Of a stretch of DNA of 49,430 nucleotides, positions 1-7,196 are shown piece by piece. A program made the translations under genes and the position numbers. Each line of letters begins with the position of its first letter. The first letter of the stretch is position 1. Source of the stretch: Defluviicoccus sp. (GTDB taxonomy: Bacteria > Pseudomonadota > Alphaproteobacteria > MPNO01); NCBI GenBank assembly GCA_028821395.1, contig JAPPGP010000124.1, positions 1 to 49,430 on the forward strand. The letters run 5' to 3'. The notes beneath the pieces were generated by a model. The model had not been told where the DNA came from and did no database searches. It saw nothing but the letters and a program-made list of their open reading frames with translations.

Positions 1-42
1 AGAGGCGCCAGACCGCGCGATGGTGCTCCGCGGAGCCCGCGA

Positions 43-1263
43 TCATTGCGCCGGCACCGTCCTCCGCCCTGCGGCAAGAGCGAGCACGGCGAGCCCGCTG
101 ACCGCGGCCAGCACCAGAATGGCAAGGTCCGGCCGGCCGAGATCCATCAACCCGCCCACGGCGATCGGGCCGAGCGCAAAGCCGATGCTAAGCCCGGTCG
201 AGGTGAAGCCGAAGGCGAGGCCCAGCGACCCGGCGGGGGCGCGGGCGCGGACGATGAGATCGCGCGACGGGCTGGAGACGCCGAGCAGGAAGCCGCTCGC
301 CGCGATCACGGCGAGCCCGGCGAGGTAGCCGCCGAGCCCGAAGGCGAGCAGCGCAAGCGCCGCCGCCCCGCCGGCCACGGTCCACGCCGCGAGCCTGTCA
401 TGCGCGGAGATCCGGTCCGCGAGCACGCCGCCGAACAGGACCGCGCAAGCCATCGTGACCATGAACGCCGTGAGCGCGAGATTGCCGCCGGCAAGATCGG
501 CGCCGAACAGCTCCATCATCGCGATCGCGAGGAACCCGGCGAGGCCGCCGATGGTCATCGAGGTGAACAGGAAGAACAGGAAGATGCGGATCATCGGCCC
601 GTCCGTCATCGCCATCAGCCGGGCGCGGATGTCGAAGCGTTCCTTATTCTTGGTTTCGCCCGCGGCGCCGGCGCCGGGCTCGTCGTCGAACACCGTGCGG
701 CGCCACTGGATCAGCGCCGCGACCGCGAGCCCGGCGATCCCGGCGCCGAGTAGCGCGCCGCGCCAGCCGAACGCGGCGTTGAGCCCGGCGATCGACATCG
801 GCGCGATGGCCCAGCCGACATAGCCGACGAAGCTGTGCAGGCTGACGGTGCGTCCGAGCCAGGCGCGGTCGACGCGGCGCGCCAGAATCGAGAGGTCGGC
901 CGGGTGGAAGACGCTGTTCCCGAGCCCGGCCAGGGCGAACAGCGCGACCACCTGCCAATAGGCCTCCGCCCCGCCGGCGAGCGCGAGGCTGCCGCCCAGC
1001 AGCACCAGGCCGATCACCAGCACCGGCCGGCCGCCGTAGCGGTCGACCGCCAGCCCGACGGGGATCTGGGCGACGCTGGTGGCGATGGAAAAGACCGTCA
1101 TCAGCGCGCCGAGCGCGACATAGCTCACGTCGAACGCCTCGCGCAGCGCCGGGAACAGCGGCGCCACCGCCACCGAGCTCAGATGGCTGTAGCAGTGCCC
1201 CGCGCTGATCAGCGAGACGACCGTGCGCTGCCCGGGCAGCGCGCGGGGTGCGGTCGCGCTCAC
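43..1263 (-). CDS. MFS transporter, Fsr-like
   Basis: A 406-residue major facilitator superfamily carrier in the inner membrane, made of hydrophobic segments consistent with 12 TM helices and split by a charged loop near residues 200-215. The MFS motif A is visible at residues 70-80 (G-L-A-V-D-R-Y-G-G-R-P) after the second helix. The segment G-N-S-V-F-H-P-A-D near residue 115 resembles fosmidomycin-resistance (Fsr) type exporters, so small-molecule export is a reasonable guess; the substrate cannot be read from sequence. The start is a GTG at 1261-1263. It lies 12 bases downstream of the cyclophilin gene on the same strand, so the two are probably co-transcribed. Family call is firm, substrate unknown. 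Confidence 0.85.
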   Translation of the reverse strand: MSATAPRALPGQRTVVSLISAGHCYSHLSSVAVAPLFPALREAFDVSYVALGALMTVFSIATSVAQIPVGLAVDRYGGRPVLVIGLVLLGGSLALAGGAEAYWQVVALFALAGLGNSVFHPADLSILARRVDRAWLGRTVSLHSFVGYVGWAIAPMSIAGLNAAFGWRGALLGAGIAGLAVAALIQWRRTVFDDEPGAGAAGETKNKERFDIRARLMAMTDGPMIRIFLFFLFTSMTIGGLAGFLAIAMMELFGADLAGGNLALTAFMVTMACAVLFGGVLADRISAHDRLAAWTVAGGAAALALLAFGLGGYLAGLAVIAASGFLLGVSSPSRDLIVRARAPAGSLGLAFGFTSTGLSIGFALGPIAVGGLMDLGRPDLAILVLAAVSGLAVLALAAGRRTVPAQ

Positions 1264-1275
1264 GGCGTGGCGCGC

Positions 1276-1836
1276 CTAGTCGGCCTTCTCCGCGTCCTTG
1301 GCGACCCGCATGCGGACGATCTTGTCGGGGTTCTCGACCACGCCGCCGCGGCGCGGGTCGCCGCGCTTGAGCTTGTCGACGAACTCCATGCCCTCGGTCA
1401 CCTTGCCCCACACGGTGTACTGGCCGTCGAGATGGGGCGCCGGGGCGAACATGATGAAGAACTGGCTGTCGGCGCTGTCGGGATTGTTGCTGCGCGCCAT
1501 CGAGGCGACGCCCCGGACATGCGGCTCCCTGGAGAACTCGGCGGGCAGCCTGTTGCCGGACCCGCCGGTCCCGGTCCCGGTCGGGTCGCCGCCCTGCGCC
1601 ATGAACCCGTCGATCACGCGGTGGAACACCACGCCGTCATAGAAGCCGGACCCGGCGAGCCGCTTGATCTGCTCGACATGCTTGGGTGCGAGGTCCGGGC
1701 GCATCTCGATGACCACACGGCCATGCTCCAGGTCCATGTAGAGCGTGTTCTCGGGATCGGCCGCGGCGGTTTCGCTGGTCATGAGCGCTGCTCCCAGGAG
1801 GAAGGTGAACGCACCCACCAGCCTGCTCCGTTTCAT
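1276..1836 (-). CDS. Periplasmic cyclophilin-type peptidyl-prolyl isomerase
   Basis: A 186-residue cyclophilin that catalyses cis-trans isomerisation of Xaa-Pro bonds. An N-terminal Sec-type signal (about residues 1-26, basic start then hydrophobic stretch ending A-A-A-D) places it in the periplasm. The family core is clear: FHRVIDGFMAQGGD at 71-84 with catalytic Arg73, SQFFIMF at 124-130, and HLDGQYTVWGKV at 135-146. The Trp used for cyclosporin binding in human CypA is His135 here, as in many bacterial homologues. An open frame extends 15 codons upstream, but the ATG at 1836 begins the signal peptide and is the better start. The MFS gene follows 12 bases downstream. Confidence 0.92.
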   Translation of the reverse strand: MKRSRLVGAFTFLLGAALMTSETAAADPENTLYMDLEHGRVVIEMRPDLAPKHVEQIKRLAGSGFYDGVVFHRVIDGFMAQGGDPTGTGTGGSGNRLPAEFSREPHVRGVASMARSNNPDSADSQFFIMFAPAPHLDGQYTVWGKVTEGMEFVDKLKRGDPRRGGVVENPDKIVRMRVAKDAEKAD

Positions 1837-1893
1837 GGCGCCTCTCGGTCTGGACAGTGGATGGGGAATCGGCCGCACCATAGACCAGCGGCG

Positions 1894-2889
1894 TCAGACG
1901 CGGAATACCGACTGCACCTCTTCCGGGTAGAGATCCTCGGGCTCGAGCCTCCGGTGGCACAGACCCTGGTCGTGGCAGAAGCGGAGGAACGCCTCGATGG
2001 TCGGCCGGTTGGGCTCGATCCCGTAGGGCCAGTAGTCGCCGCCCGGGAAGATCTCGCCGCCGAGCTCGGGCACGGTGTCGTAGATCCACGGCACCGGGAT
2101 CTGCGAATGGGTGACGCTGGTGAGCCTCGAAATGCTGCGCTGCTTGGCCGCCTCGAAGCCGTTCAGCAGGTTCATCGCGATCCAGGGATGCTTGTCGTAG
2201 GTGTCGCGGCGGATCGCCACGGTGTGCATGATGGGGTAGATCCCGGTCCGCCTGAAATAGTCCTGCTCCTGCGTCCGGTAGTCGGGGATCAGGCGGGCGA
2301 TCCGCTCATCCCCGTCGAGGAAGGCGCGCGGCGGCCGGGCGGAGACCAGCGCGTCGATATCGCCGGCGAGCAGCATCTCGGTGAGCGAGCGCTCGGGCAC
2401 CTGGCGGTAGCTTATGCCCTCCGGCAGCTTGAGATGGGCGAGCTCGATCCGGCCCGGCTCGTTGACCCCGGCCTGCACCCATTCGACCTGGTCCAGCGCA
2501 ATGCCTGCATCCTCGGCGAGCCAGCCCCGGGCATAGACCGTCGCGGTCTGAGACCATTCCGGGATGCCGATCCGCTTGCCGGCGAGGTCGGCGACCGTCC
2601 CCACAGCGCCGCCGGCGGCGACATACCAGGCCGAGTGCCGGAAGACGCGGGAGACGAAGACCGGGATGCCGGTGATCGGCGGGTTGGGCTGCGACACGAT
2701 CGAGCAGTACTTGGCGAAGGAAAGCTCGGATACGTCCCACTCGAAGGCGCTCGCGAAGCGATAGAAGATCTCTTCGACATCGAGGTTGAGCCAGGTGAGC
2801 TCGATGCCCTCGGCGTTGACCTTGCCCTGCAGCAGGTCGCGGGTGTGGTCGTACTCGTCCATCGCGAGCGTCAGGTGGATGTTCGCCAT
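1894..2889 (-). CDS. Periplasmic-binding-protein-fold protein, DHP-decarboxylase-like
   Basis: A 331-residue protein of the 4,5-dihydroxyphthalate decarboxylase / NMT1-like group (family resemblance judged by eye: start with L-T-L-A-M-D-E-Y-D, then G-I-E-L-T-W-L-N-L, then W-D-V-S-E-L-S-F). No signal peptide is seen from the chosen ATG at 2889, so it is predicted to be cytosolic and may be an enzyme or ligand carrier rather than an ABC receptor. An open frame runs 43 codons further upstream, but its composition is Arg/Ala-rich and it would overlap the divergent gene. It is divergent from the Fe-S protein at 2999, with about 110 bases between the starts, suggesting a shared regulatory region. 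Confidence 0.75.
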   Translation of the reverse strand: MANIHLTLAMDEYDHTRDLLQGKVNAEGIELTWLNLDVEEIFYRFASAFEWDVSELSFAKYCSIVSQPNPPITGIPVFVSRVFRHSAWYVAAGGAVGTVADLAGKRIGIPEWSQTATVYARGWLAEDAGIALDQVEWVQAGVNEPGRIELAHLKLPEGISYRQVPERSLTEMLLAGDIDALVSARPPRAFLDGDERIARLIPDYRTQEQDYFRRTGIYPIMHTVAIRRDTYDKHPWIAMNLLNGFEAAKQRSISRLTSVTHSQIPVPWIYDTVPELGGEIFPGGDYWPYGIEPNRPTIEAFLRFCHDQGLCHRRLEPEDLYPEEVQSVFRV

Positions 2890-2987
2890 TCTGTGCCTCC
2901 GCCAAGCGTGTCGGGCCGCGAGAGTGCCCTGTCGCCGGAGCGTGCGCAACGCTCCGCCCGCGGCTATTATGGCGCCCGCCGCAGACC

Positions 2988-2993
2988 GGGAGG
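2988..2993 (+). promoter_or_regulatory. Ribosome binding site favouring a GTG start
   Basis: GGGAGG lies five bases before an in-frame GTG at 2999. The alternative ATG at 2969 has no comparable purine tract upstream, so GTG at 2999 is preferred as the start of the Fe-S protein. Confidence 0.5.
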
Positions 2994-2998
2994 ATCGG

Positions 2999-3910
2999 GT
3001 GGCGAGGCGCGAAGACATCGAGCCGCAGGCCGCGAAGGAAGAGATCTTCGCCTATTGCAAGCGCAAGGGCGCGCTCGCCGTCGGCGTCGCCGATCTGGCG
3101 GCGCTGGAGCGTATCGCGCCGCCTGGCCACCGCCCGACCGACCTGATGCCGAGGGTAAAATCGGTGATCGCGCTCGGCGTCGGCGGCCAGACCCAGGGCG
3201 CCTGGGCGCTGCCCGCCAAGGCGCTCGGCTATTTCGGCAGCACCGAGTCCCGCGCCTACACCATCGCCTATGGCTGCGCCTTCTTCATCGAGAACCGCTT
3301 CGGCATCCGCTCGATCTACTGCCCGCCCGACATGGACACCGAGTCCGGGCCCAGGGTGCCGCTGCAAAGCCTCAAGCTGCACGCGGAGGTCGCCGGGATC
3401 GGCGCGCGCTCGTTTGCCGGCGATATCCTGCTGCACCCGGATTTCGGCTACATGTATTTCGCCTCGGTGTTCACCGAGCTCGATCTGCCGCCGGACGCGC
3501 CGATGGAAGAGAACCCCTGCCCGGCGCCCTCCTGCGTCAGCCTGTGGCGCAAGACCGGCCAGACCCCGTGCATGAAGTTCTGCCCCGTGCAGTGCCTGTC
3601 GGGCGAGATCGACGCCGACGGCAACCAGGCGACGATGCGCTACGACATGGCGGCCTGCGCCGAGATGACCCAGCAGTTCGAGGCCGTGCCGTCGATGATC
3701 GCCGACGCGGTCGAGGCCAGGGACGAGGTCGAGCGCGAGGACGCGCTGTTCGATGCCGACCAGAAGATCCTCTGGTACAAGATGTCGGTCGGCTCCGGCG
3801 GCCTGCTCGCCCAGTGTTTCGAATGCATGCGGGTCTGCCCGATCGCCACCCAGGCGCCGCAGGCCGACCCGATCCGGCGCTTCGAATACGCGCTCGATGA
3901 CGACGACTAG
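2999..3910 (+). CDS. 4Fe-4S protein related to QueG/reductive dehalogenase family
   Basis: A 303-residue cytosolic iron-sulfur protein. The N-terminal part (H-R-P-T-D-L-M-P-R-V-K-S-V-I at 44-57, then G-D-I-L-L-H-P-D-F-G at 141-150) resembles the corrinoid-binding core shared by epoxyqueuosine reductase QueG and reductive dehalogenases. Cysteines at 174, 179, 191, 195, 199, 220, 273, 276 and 280 could hold Fe-S clusters, but the spacing is C-x3-C-x3-C and C-x2-C-x3-C-P, not two standard C-x2-C-x2-C-x3-C-P motifs. It has no Tat signal. It is shorter than QueG as I know it and is not the obvious housekeeping copy. Its TAG stop abuts the ATG of the next gene, so translation is probably coupled. 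Substrate unknown. Confidence 0.75.
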   Translation: MARREDIEPQAAKEEIFAYCKRKGALAVGVADLAALERIAPPGHRPTDLMPRVKSVIALGVGGQTQGAWALPAKALGYFGSTESRAYTIAYGCAFFIENRFGIRSIYCPPDMDTESGPRVPLQSLKLHAEVAGIGARSFAGDILLHPDFGYMYFASVFTELDLPPDAPMEENPCPAPSCVSLWRKTGQTPCMKFCPVQCLSGEIDADGNQATMRYDMAACAEMTQQFEAVPSMIADAVEARDEVEREDALFDADQKILWYKMSVGSGGLLAQCFECMRVCPIATQAPQADPIRRFEYALDDDD

Positions 3911-5299
3911 ATGACGCGCGGCCTCAACCGGGTCCAGATGGGTCTGACCGAGGAGATGGTCGAGGCCTATGGCGAGACCATCTGGGACCTCAGCCACAAC
4001 ATCCAGGTCCGCATCGGCGATCCGGTGCGCATGCTCGACTGGGAGCAGATCGAGGCGCAACGCGACGGCGCCGGGCTCGCCGACGTCCAGATCGCCGAGC
4101 GCATCGGGCTCACCCGCGAACAGGTTACCCACATCCGCCTGCTGCTGGAGCACCGCAAGTTCCAACGCCATCACTACCACCGGCTCTACGAGCTCGGCGG
4201 CGGACGGCGTTTCCGGGCGGAGCGCTTCGTTCCGGTGGAAGCGCGCGCGAGTCTCGGCGAACGGGCGATGGCGCTGCGCGCCGCCCTCAAATTCGACGCG
4301 AGCGAGGCCGACCGCCATATCCGGACCGGACGCTGGGGCGCGGCGACGCCCGCCAGCCGGCTGCGCGCGCTCGCCGCGGCGGACGGCGACGGCCTGGCGA
4401 TCGACGGCGAGGACGGCGCGCTGGACTGGCGGGAAGCGCTCGACCGGTCCCTGTCGCTTGCCGGCGGGCTCGCCGAGCGCGGCATCGGCCGCGGCGACGC
4501 GGTCGCGACCGACGATTTGCGGCCCTCCTCGCTGCTGCCCGCCTATGCCGCGGCATCGCTCTCCAGCGCCGTGCTGTGCCCCCTGCCGGACGCCCTGCCG
4601 CCGGAGACGCTGGAGACATGCCTGGAGCGGGTCTCGGCGCGCCTGCCGATCGTCCGCGACGGGGCGCCGATCGAGGATCTGTGCGGCGCGGTCCCCAAGG
4701 ACTGGGACGCGGATGCGGTGGCGAGCGACCCGCTGGCGATCCTGTTCGCCGGGCTCGACGGGCCGGCGCCGCGCGCCGCGGTCCACAACGCGCACACGCT
4801 GCTGGCCGGGAACGACTGGGCGAGCGCGCGTTTCGGGCTGTCGCCGGCGGATCGCATCGCCGTCGCCGTGCCCGATCCCGCATGGGCCATTGTCGCCGTC
4901 AACCTGGCGCTCGCCTCGGGGGCCGCGCTCTGCGAGGCGGGCGCGACGGTCGCCGTCGGCGGCGCGCTTCCGGGCGCGCGGCTGACGCTCGCGGCGGATA
5001 CGGGTTGCCGGGTGTGGATCGCGCCGGAGACCCAGCTCGCGCTTGCCGCCGCACCGGATGCGCCCGAGGCGCTGATGCCGGCGCCCGGCGTGTCGCTGCG
5101 CCTGGTCGACCGGGACGGCAAGATTCTTGCGGGCGAAGGAGAGGGCGCGCTGGAGCTCCGCGGCCCGAGCCTCGCGCCCTCCTATCTCGACGACGAGGAA
5201 GCGAACCGGAACCGCTTCACCGGCGAGGGCTGGTGGCGCACCGGCCTGCGCGCGCGCATCGACGCCGCCGGAGCGGTCGCCCTGCTGGGCGACGCATGA
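3911..5299 (+). CDS. HTH-like segment fused to a degenerate adenylate-forming domain
   Basis: A 462-residue protein. Residues 1-150 match no family I recognise; within them, 54-84 (G-L-A-D-V-Q-I-A-E-R-I-G-L-T-R-E-Q-V) read like a helix-turn-helix. Residues about 155-460 follow the acyl-CoA synthetase N-domain pattern but are eroded. The P-loop motif normally TSGTTGxPK reads A-G-L-D-G-P-A-P-R at 280-288, with no Lys. The interval between that motif and the G-W-x-x-T-G segment is only about 150 residues, and I see no Y-G-x-T-E motif in it. The G-W-x-x-T-G-D motif reads GWWRTGL at 440-446 with the Asp lost. The protein ends where G-R-x-K-D-x-I should begin, so the whole C-terminal lid is missing. 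Ligase activity is very unlikely; a sensor or scaffold role is an inference. It starts directly on the upstream stop codon. Confidence 0.7.
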   Translation: MTRGLNRVQMGLTEEMVEAYGETIWDLSHNIQVRIGDPVRMLDWEQIEAQRDGAGLADVQIAERIGLTREQVTHIRLLLEHRKFQRHHYHRLYELGGGRRFRAERFVPVEARASLGERAMALRAALKFDASEADRHIRTGRWGAATPASRLRALAAADGDGLAIDGEDGALDWREALDRSLSLAGGLAERGIGRGDAVATDDLRPSSLLPAYAAASLSSAVLCPLPDALPPETLETCLERVSARLPIVRDGAPIEDLCGAVPKDWDADAVASDPLAILFAGLDGPAPRAAVHNAHTLLAGNDWASARFGLSPADRIAVAVPDPAWAIVAVNLALASGAALCEAGATVAVGGALPGARLTLAADTGCRVWIAPETQLALAAAPDAPEALMPAPGVSLRLVDRDGKILAGEGEGALELRGPSLAPSYLDDEEANRNRFTGEGWWRTGLRARIDAAGAVALLGDA

Positions 5300-5318
5300 G
5301 CGAGGCAGGGAGGCCGGC

Positions 5319-6008
5319 ATGAGCTACGCCATACCCTTCGCCGGCCCCCCGACGGTCGGCATCAGAGGCAGCGATCTCCGATTCCCGGTGCGCCGGATCT
5401 ACACCATCGGGCGCAACTACGCCGCCCATGCCGCGGAAACCGGGCTGGGCGGGGCCGGCGGCTCGAAGCCGGGCATCTCCCTCAAGCCCGCGGATTCGGT
5501 GATCCCCGGCGGCAGCGCCCTGCCCTACCCGCCGGGGACGGCGCAGCTCGAGCCCGAGGTCGAGATGGTCGCCGCGATCGGCAATGGCGGCGCCGACATC
5601 CCGCGCGAGGCCGCGCTCGACCACGTCTTCGGCTACGCCGTCGGGTTCGACATGATCCGGCGCGACATCATGCATGCCTGCATCGCCGACCAGCACTCCT
5701 GGGATCTCTGCAAGAGCTTCGACGGCGCATCGCCGATCGGCGATCTCGCCCCCGCCGGGGATATCGGCCATCCCGCGAGCGGCGCGATCACGCTCGCCAT
5801 CAACGGGGCGGAGCGCCAGCGGGGCGATCTGTCGGAGCTGATCTGGCCGGTCGCCGAGATCGTGGCCCGGCTGTCGGCGCTCAGCCGGCTGGAGCCGGGA
5901 GACCTGATCTTCACCGGCACGCCCAAGGGGCCGGGCAAGGTCGAGCGCGGAGACCGGCTGGAGGGCGCGATCGAAGGGATCGGCAGCCTCGCCATCGCCA
6001 TCGCGTGA
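5319..6008 (+). CDS. Fumarylacetoacetate hydrolase family protein (fumarylpyruvate-hydrolase-like)
   Basis: A 229-residue FAH-family C-C bond hydrolase, likely cytosolic. It shows G-R-N-Y at 31-34, the K-P-A-D-S-V-I stretch at 56-62, the acidic metal-binding pair Glu80 and Glu82, Asp111 in G-F-D-M-I-R-R-D, Lys132 in K-S-F-D, and the family end signature F-T-G-T-P-K-G. The layout is closest to fumarylpyruvate/maleylpyruvate hydrolases (NagK type) of gentisate-like pathways, but the exact substrate is open. The ATG at 5319 is preceded by GGGAGG, and the gene begins 19 bases after the previous stop, so it likely belongs to the same operon as the Fe-S and HTH/AMP-like genes. A longer in-frame extension inside the previous gene is rejected for lack of homology. 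Confidence 0.88.
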   Translation: MSYAIPFAGPPTVGIRGSDLRFPVRRIYTIGRNYAAHAAETGLGGAGGSKPGISLKPADSVIPGGSALPYPPGTAQLEPEVEMVAAIGNGGADIPREAALDHVFGYAVGFDMIRRDIMHACIADQHSWDLCKSFDGASPIGDLAPAGDIGHPASGAITLAINGAERQRGDLSELIWPVAEIVARLSALSRLEPGDLIFTGTPKGPGKVERGDRLEGAIEGIGSLAIAIA

Positions 6009-6026
6009 TCGCCGCACGGCAACTTC

Positions 6027-6533
6027 TCAGGGTACCAGATCCGTCAACCAATCCGGCAGCCTGGTACGCGCGGTCAGCCGCGCGCGGGCGAGCTGGTCGG
6101 GTTTCAGGCTGAGCACCGAGGAGAGATCGGCGCCGTCGAGATTGGCGTCTTCGAGCACGGCGTGGAGGAGATCGGCCCCCGCGAGTTCGGCGTCCGAGAG
6201 GTCGGCGCGGGAGAGATCGGCTCGCACCAGCTCCGCCCGGGCGAGCCGCGCGCCGCGCAGGCTGGCGTCCGTCAGTACGGCATCGTGCAGGAACGCCCCG
6301 CCGAGATCGGCCCCGGCCAGGTCGGCGCTCCGGAGCTCGGCGCGCCTGAGCTCCGCCCGGCGCAGGCTCGCCCCGGCGAACAGCGCCCCGTGCAGCGTGT
6401 AGCCGTGCAGATTCGCGCCGTCGAGGTTGAGCCCGCTGAAATCGCCGCGCTCGCCGCCCTTGCCGGCGCTCAGCACCCAGCTCAGATGGCGCTCGAAGCG
6501 CTTGCGGAACGCCTCCCCTTCGATAGTCTCCAC
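6027..6533 (-). CDS. Pentapeptide-repeat protein
   Basis: A 168-residue protein whose central part, about residues 30-140, is a run of A(D/N)LxX repeats (for example A-N-L-H-G, A-D-L-A-G, A-D-L-S-R, A-N-L-D-G). This predicts a right-handed quadrilateral beta-helix. There is no signal peptide or membrane segment, so it is probably cytosolic. Repeats of this kind occur in DNA-gyrase-mimicking proteins (Qnr/MfpA) and in many proteins of unknown role; nothing here selects one. It is convergent with the FAH gene, 18 bases apart, and is transcribed away from the lipoprotein gene. Confidence 0.85.
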   Translation of the reverse strand: METIEGEAFRKRFERHLSWVLSAGKGGERGDFSGLNLDGANLHGYTLHGALFAGASLRRAELRRAELRSADLAGADLGGAFLHDAVLTDASLRGARLARAELVRADLSRADLSDAELAGADLLHAVLEDANLDGADLSSVLSLKPDQLARARLTARTRLPDWLTDLVP

Positions 6534-6696
6534 CGCCGTTCCCCGTGACCCTTCGAGACCGCGCCGGCACGGTGTTGAAACAGCCCGCGAAATGCAAGCC
6601 CGGGCCGCTTCGTTTGATCGCAGCCACGGCCGGCCCTATCATGGAGACCGGTGCACGGCTCGGCGTCGGCACCGGCATTGCGGACGGGATTTCGGA

Positions 6697-7002
6697 GTGA
6701 AGAGAGCGTCGTTTCTTGCTGCGGGGTCTATCGCGCTGGCAGCGCTGCTCGGCGCCTGCAGCGTGGCCGAGTCGCTCAATCCCGCGGGCTGGTTCCCGTC
6801 CTCCGACGACGGCGGCAAGGGCGCCGAGCAATCGCCGGCGGAGGAACCCGCGCCCGCGCCGGACTGGGATGAGCTGCGCGAGAAGATGGCCGACGGCCTG
6901 GTCGCGGACCGCGAGAACGCCCGCCATACCGGCGAGCCGATCCCGCGCCAGAGCGATCAGCTCGCCACGCCGCCATCGGCCTCGACCGAGGGCGCGCGCT
7001 AG
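6697..7002 (+). CDS. Small putative lipoprotein of unknown function
   Basis: A 101-residue product from a GTG start (6697). The first 20 residues form a lipoprotein signal, and the lipobox L-L-G-A-C places the acylated Cys at residue 21. The mature part is short, acidic and Pro/Ala-rich, with no recognised domain. Residues at +2 and beyond (S-V) do not indicate retention in the inner membrane, so outer-membrane anchoring is likely by general rule. The frame stays open for 90 codons upstream, but that part is Arg-rich and overlaps the start of the antisense pentapeptide gene; the signal sequence fixes the true start. Confidence 0.65.
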   Translation: MKRASFLAAGSIALAALLGACSVAESLNPAGWFPSSDDGGKGAEQSPAEEPAPAPDWDELREKMADGLVADRENARHTGEPIPRQSDQLATPPSASTEGAR

Positions 7003-7012
7003 AAAGGGGCCG

Positions 7013-7031
7013 GCGGTTCGCGAGGAACCGC
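7013..7031 (+). terminator. Weak hairpin after the lipoprotein gene
   Basis: A 7-bp stem (GCGGTTC with GAACCGC, loop GCGAG) lies 11 bases after the lipoprotein stop. It is followed by GACAAAT, not a U-run, so intrinsic termination is only possible. The rest of 7003-7196 shows no gene or recognised riboswitch. Confidence 0.3.
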
Positions 7032-7196
7032 GACAAATCGTCCCGGGACGGCGTCTCGTCCGCCAAGTCCCAAGAAATCGGTGGGCCGACGGCGCGGCGC
7101 CGGGTTGTCAGCGCCCGTCAAACCATGCAGTTTCGCCGACGATGAGGGTTCGGCCCCGTGGCCGGATCTCACCGGAGCCGGAAAGCCGATCGAGCC

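Noticed and set aside
835..3900. Long plus-strand open frame over the MFS, cyclophilin and binding-fold genes
   Set aside because: No recognisable domain; overlaps three supported minus-strand genes and the true Fe-S gene in another frame.
7003..7196. SAM or threonine-related riboswitch/attenuator before the aminotransferase-hom genes
   Set aside because: I could not find a conserved aptamer core, a leader peptide rich in Thr/Ile codons, or a terminator with a U-run.
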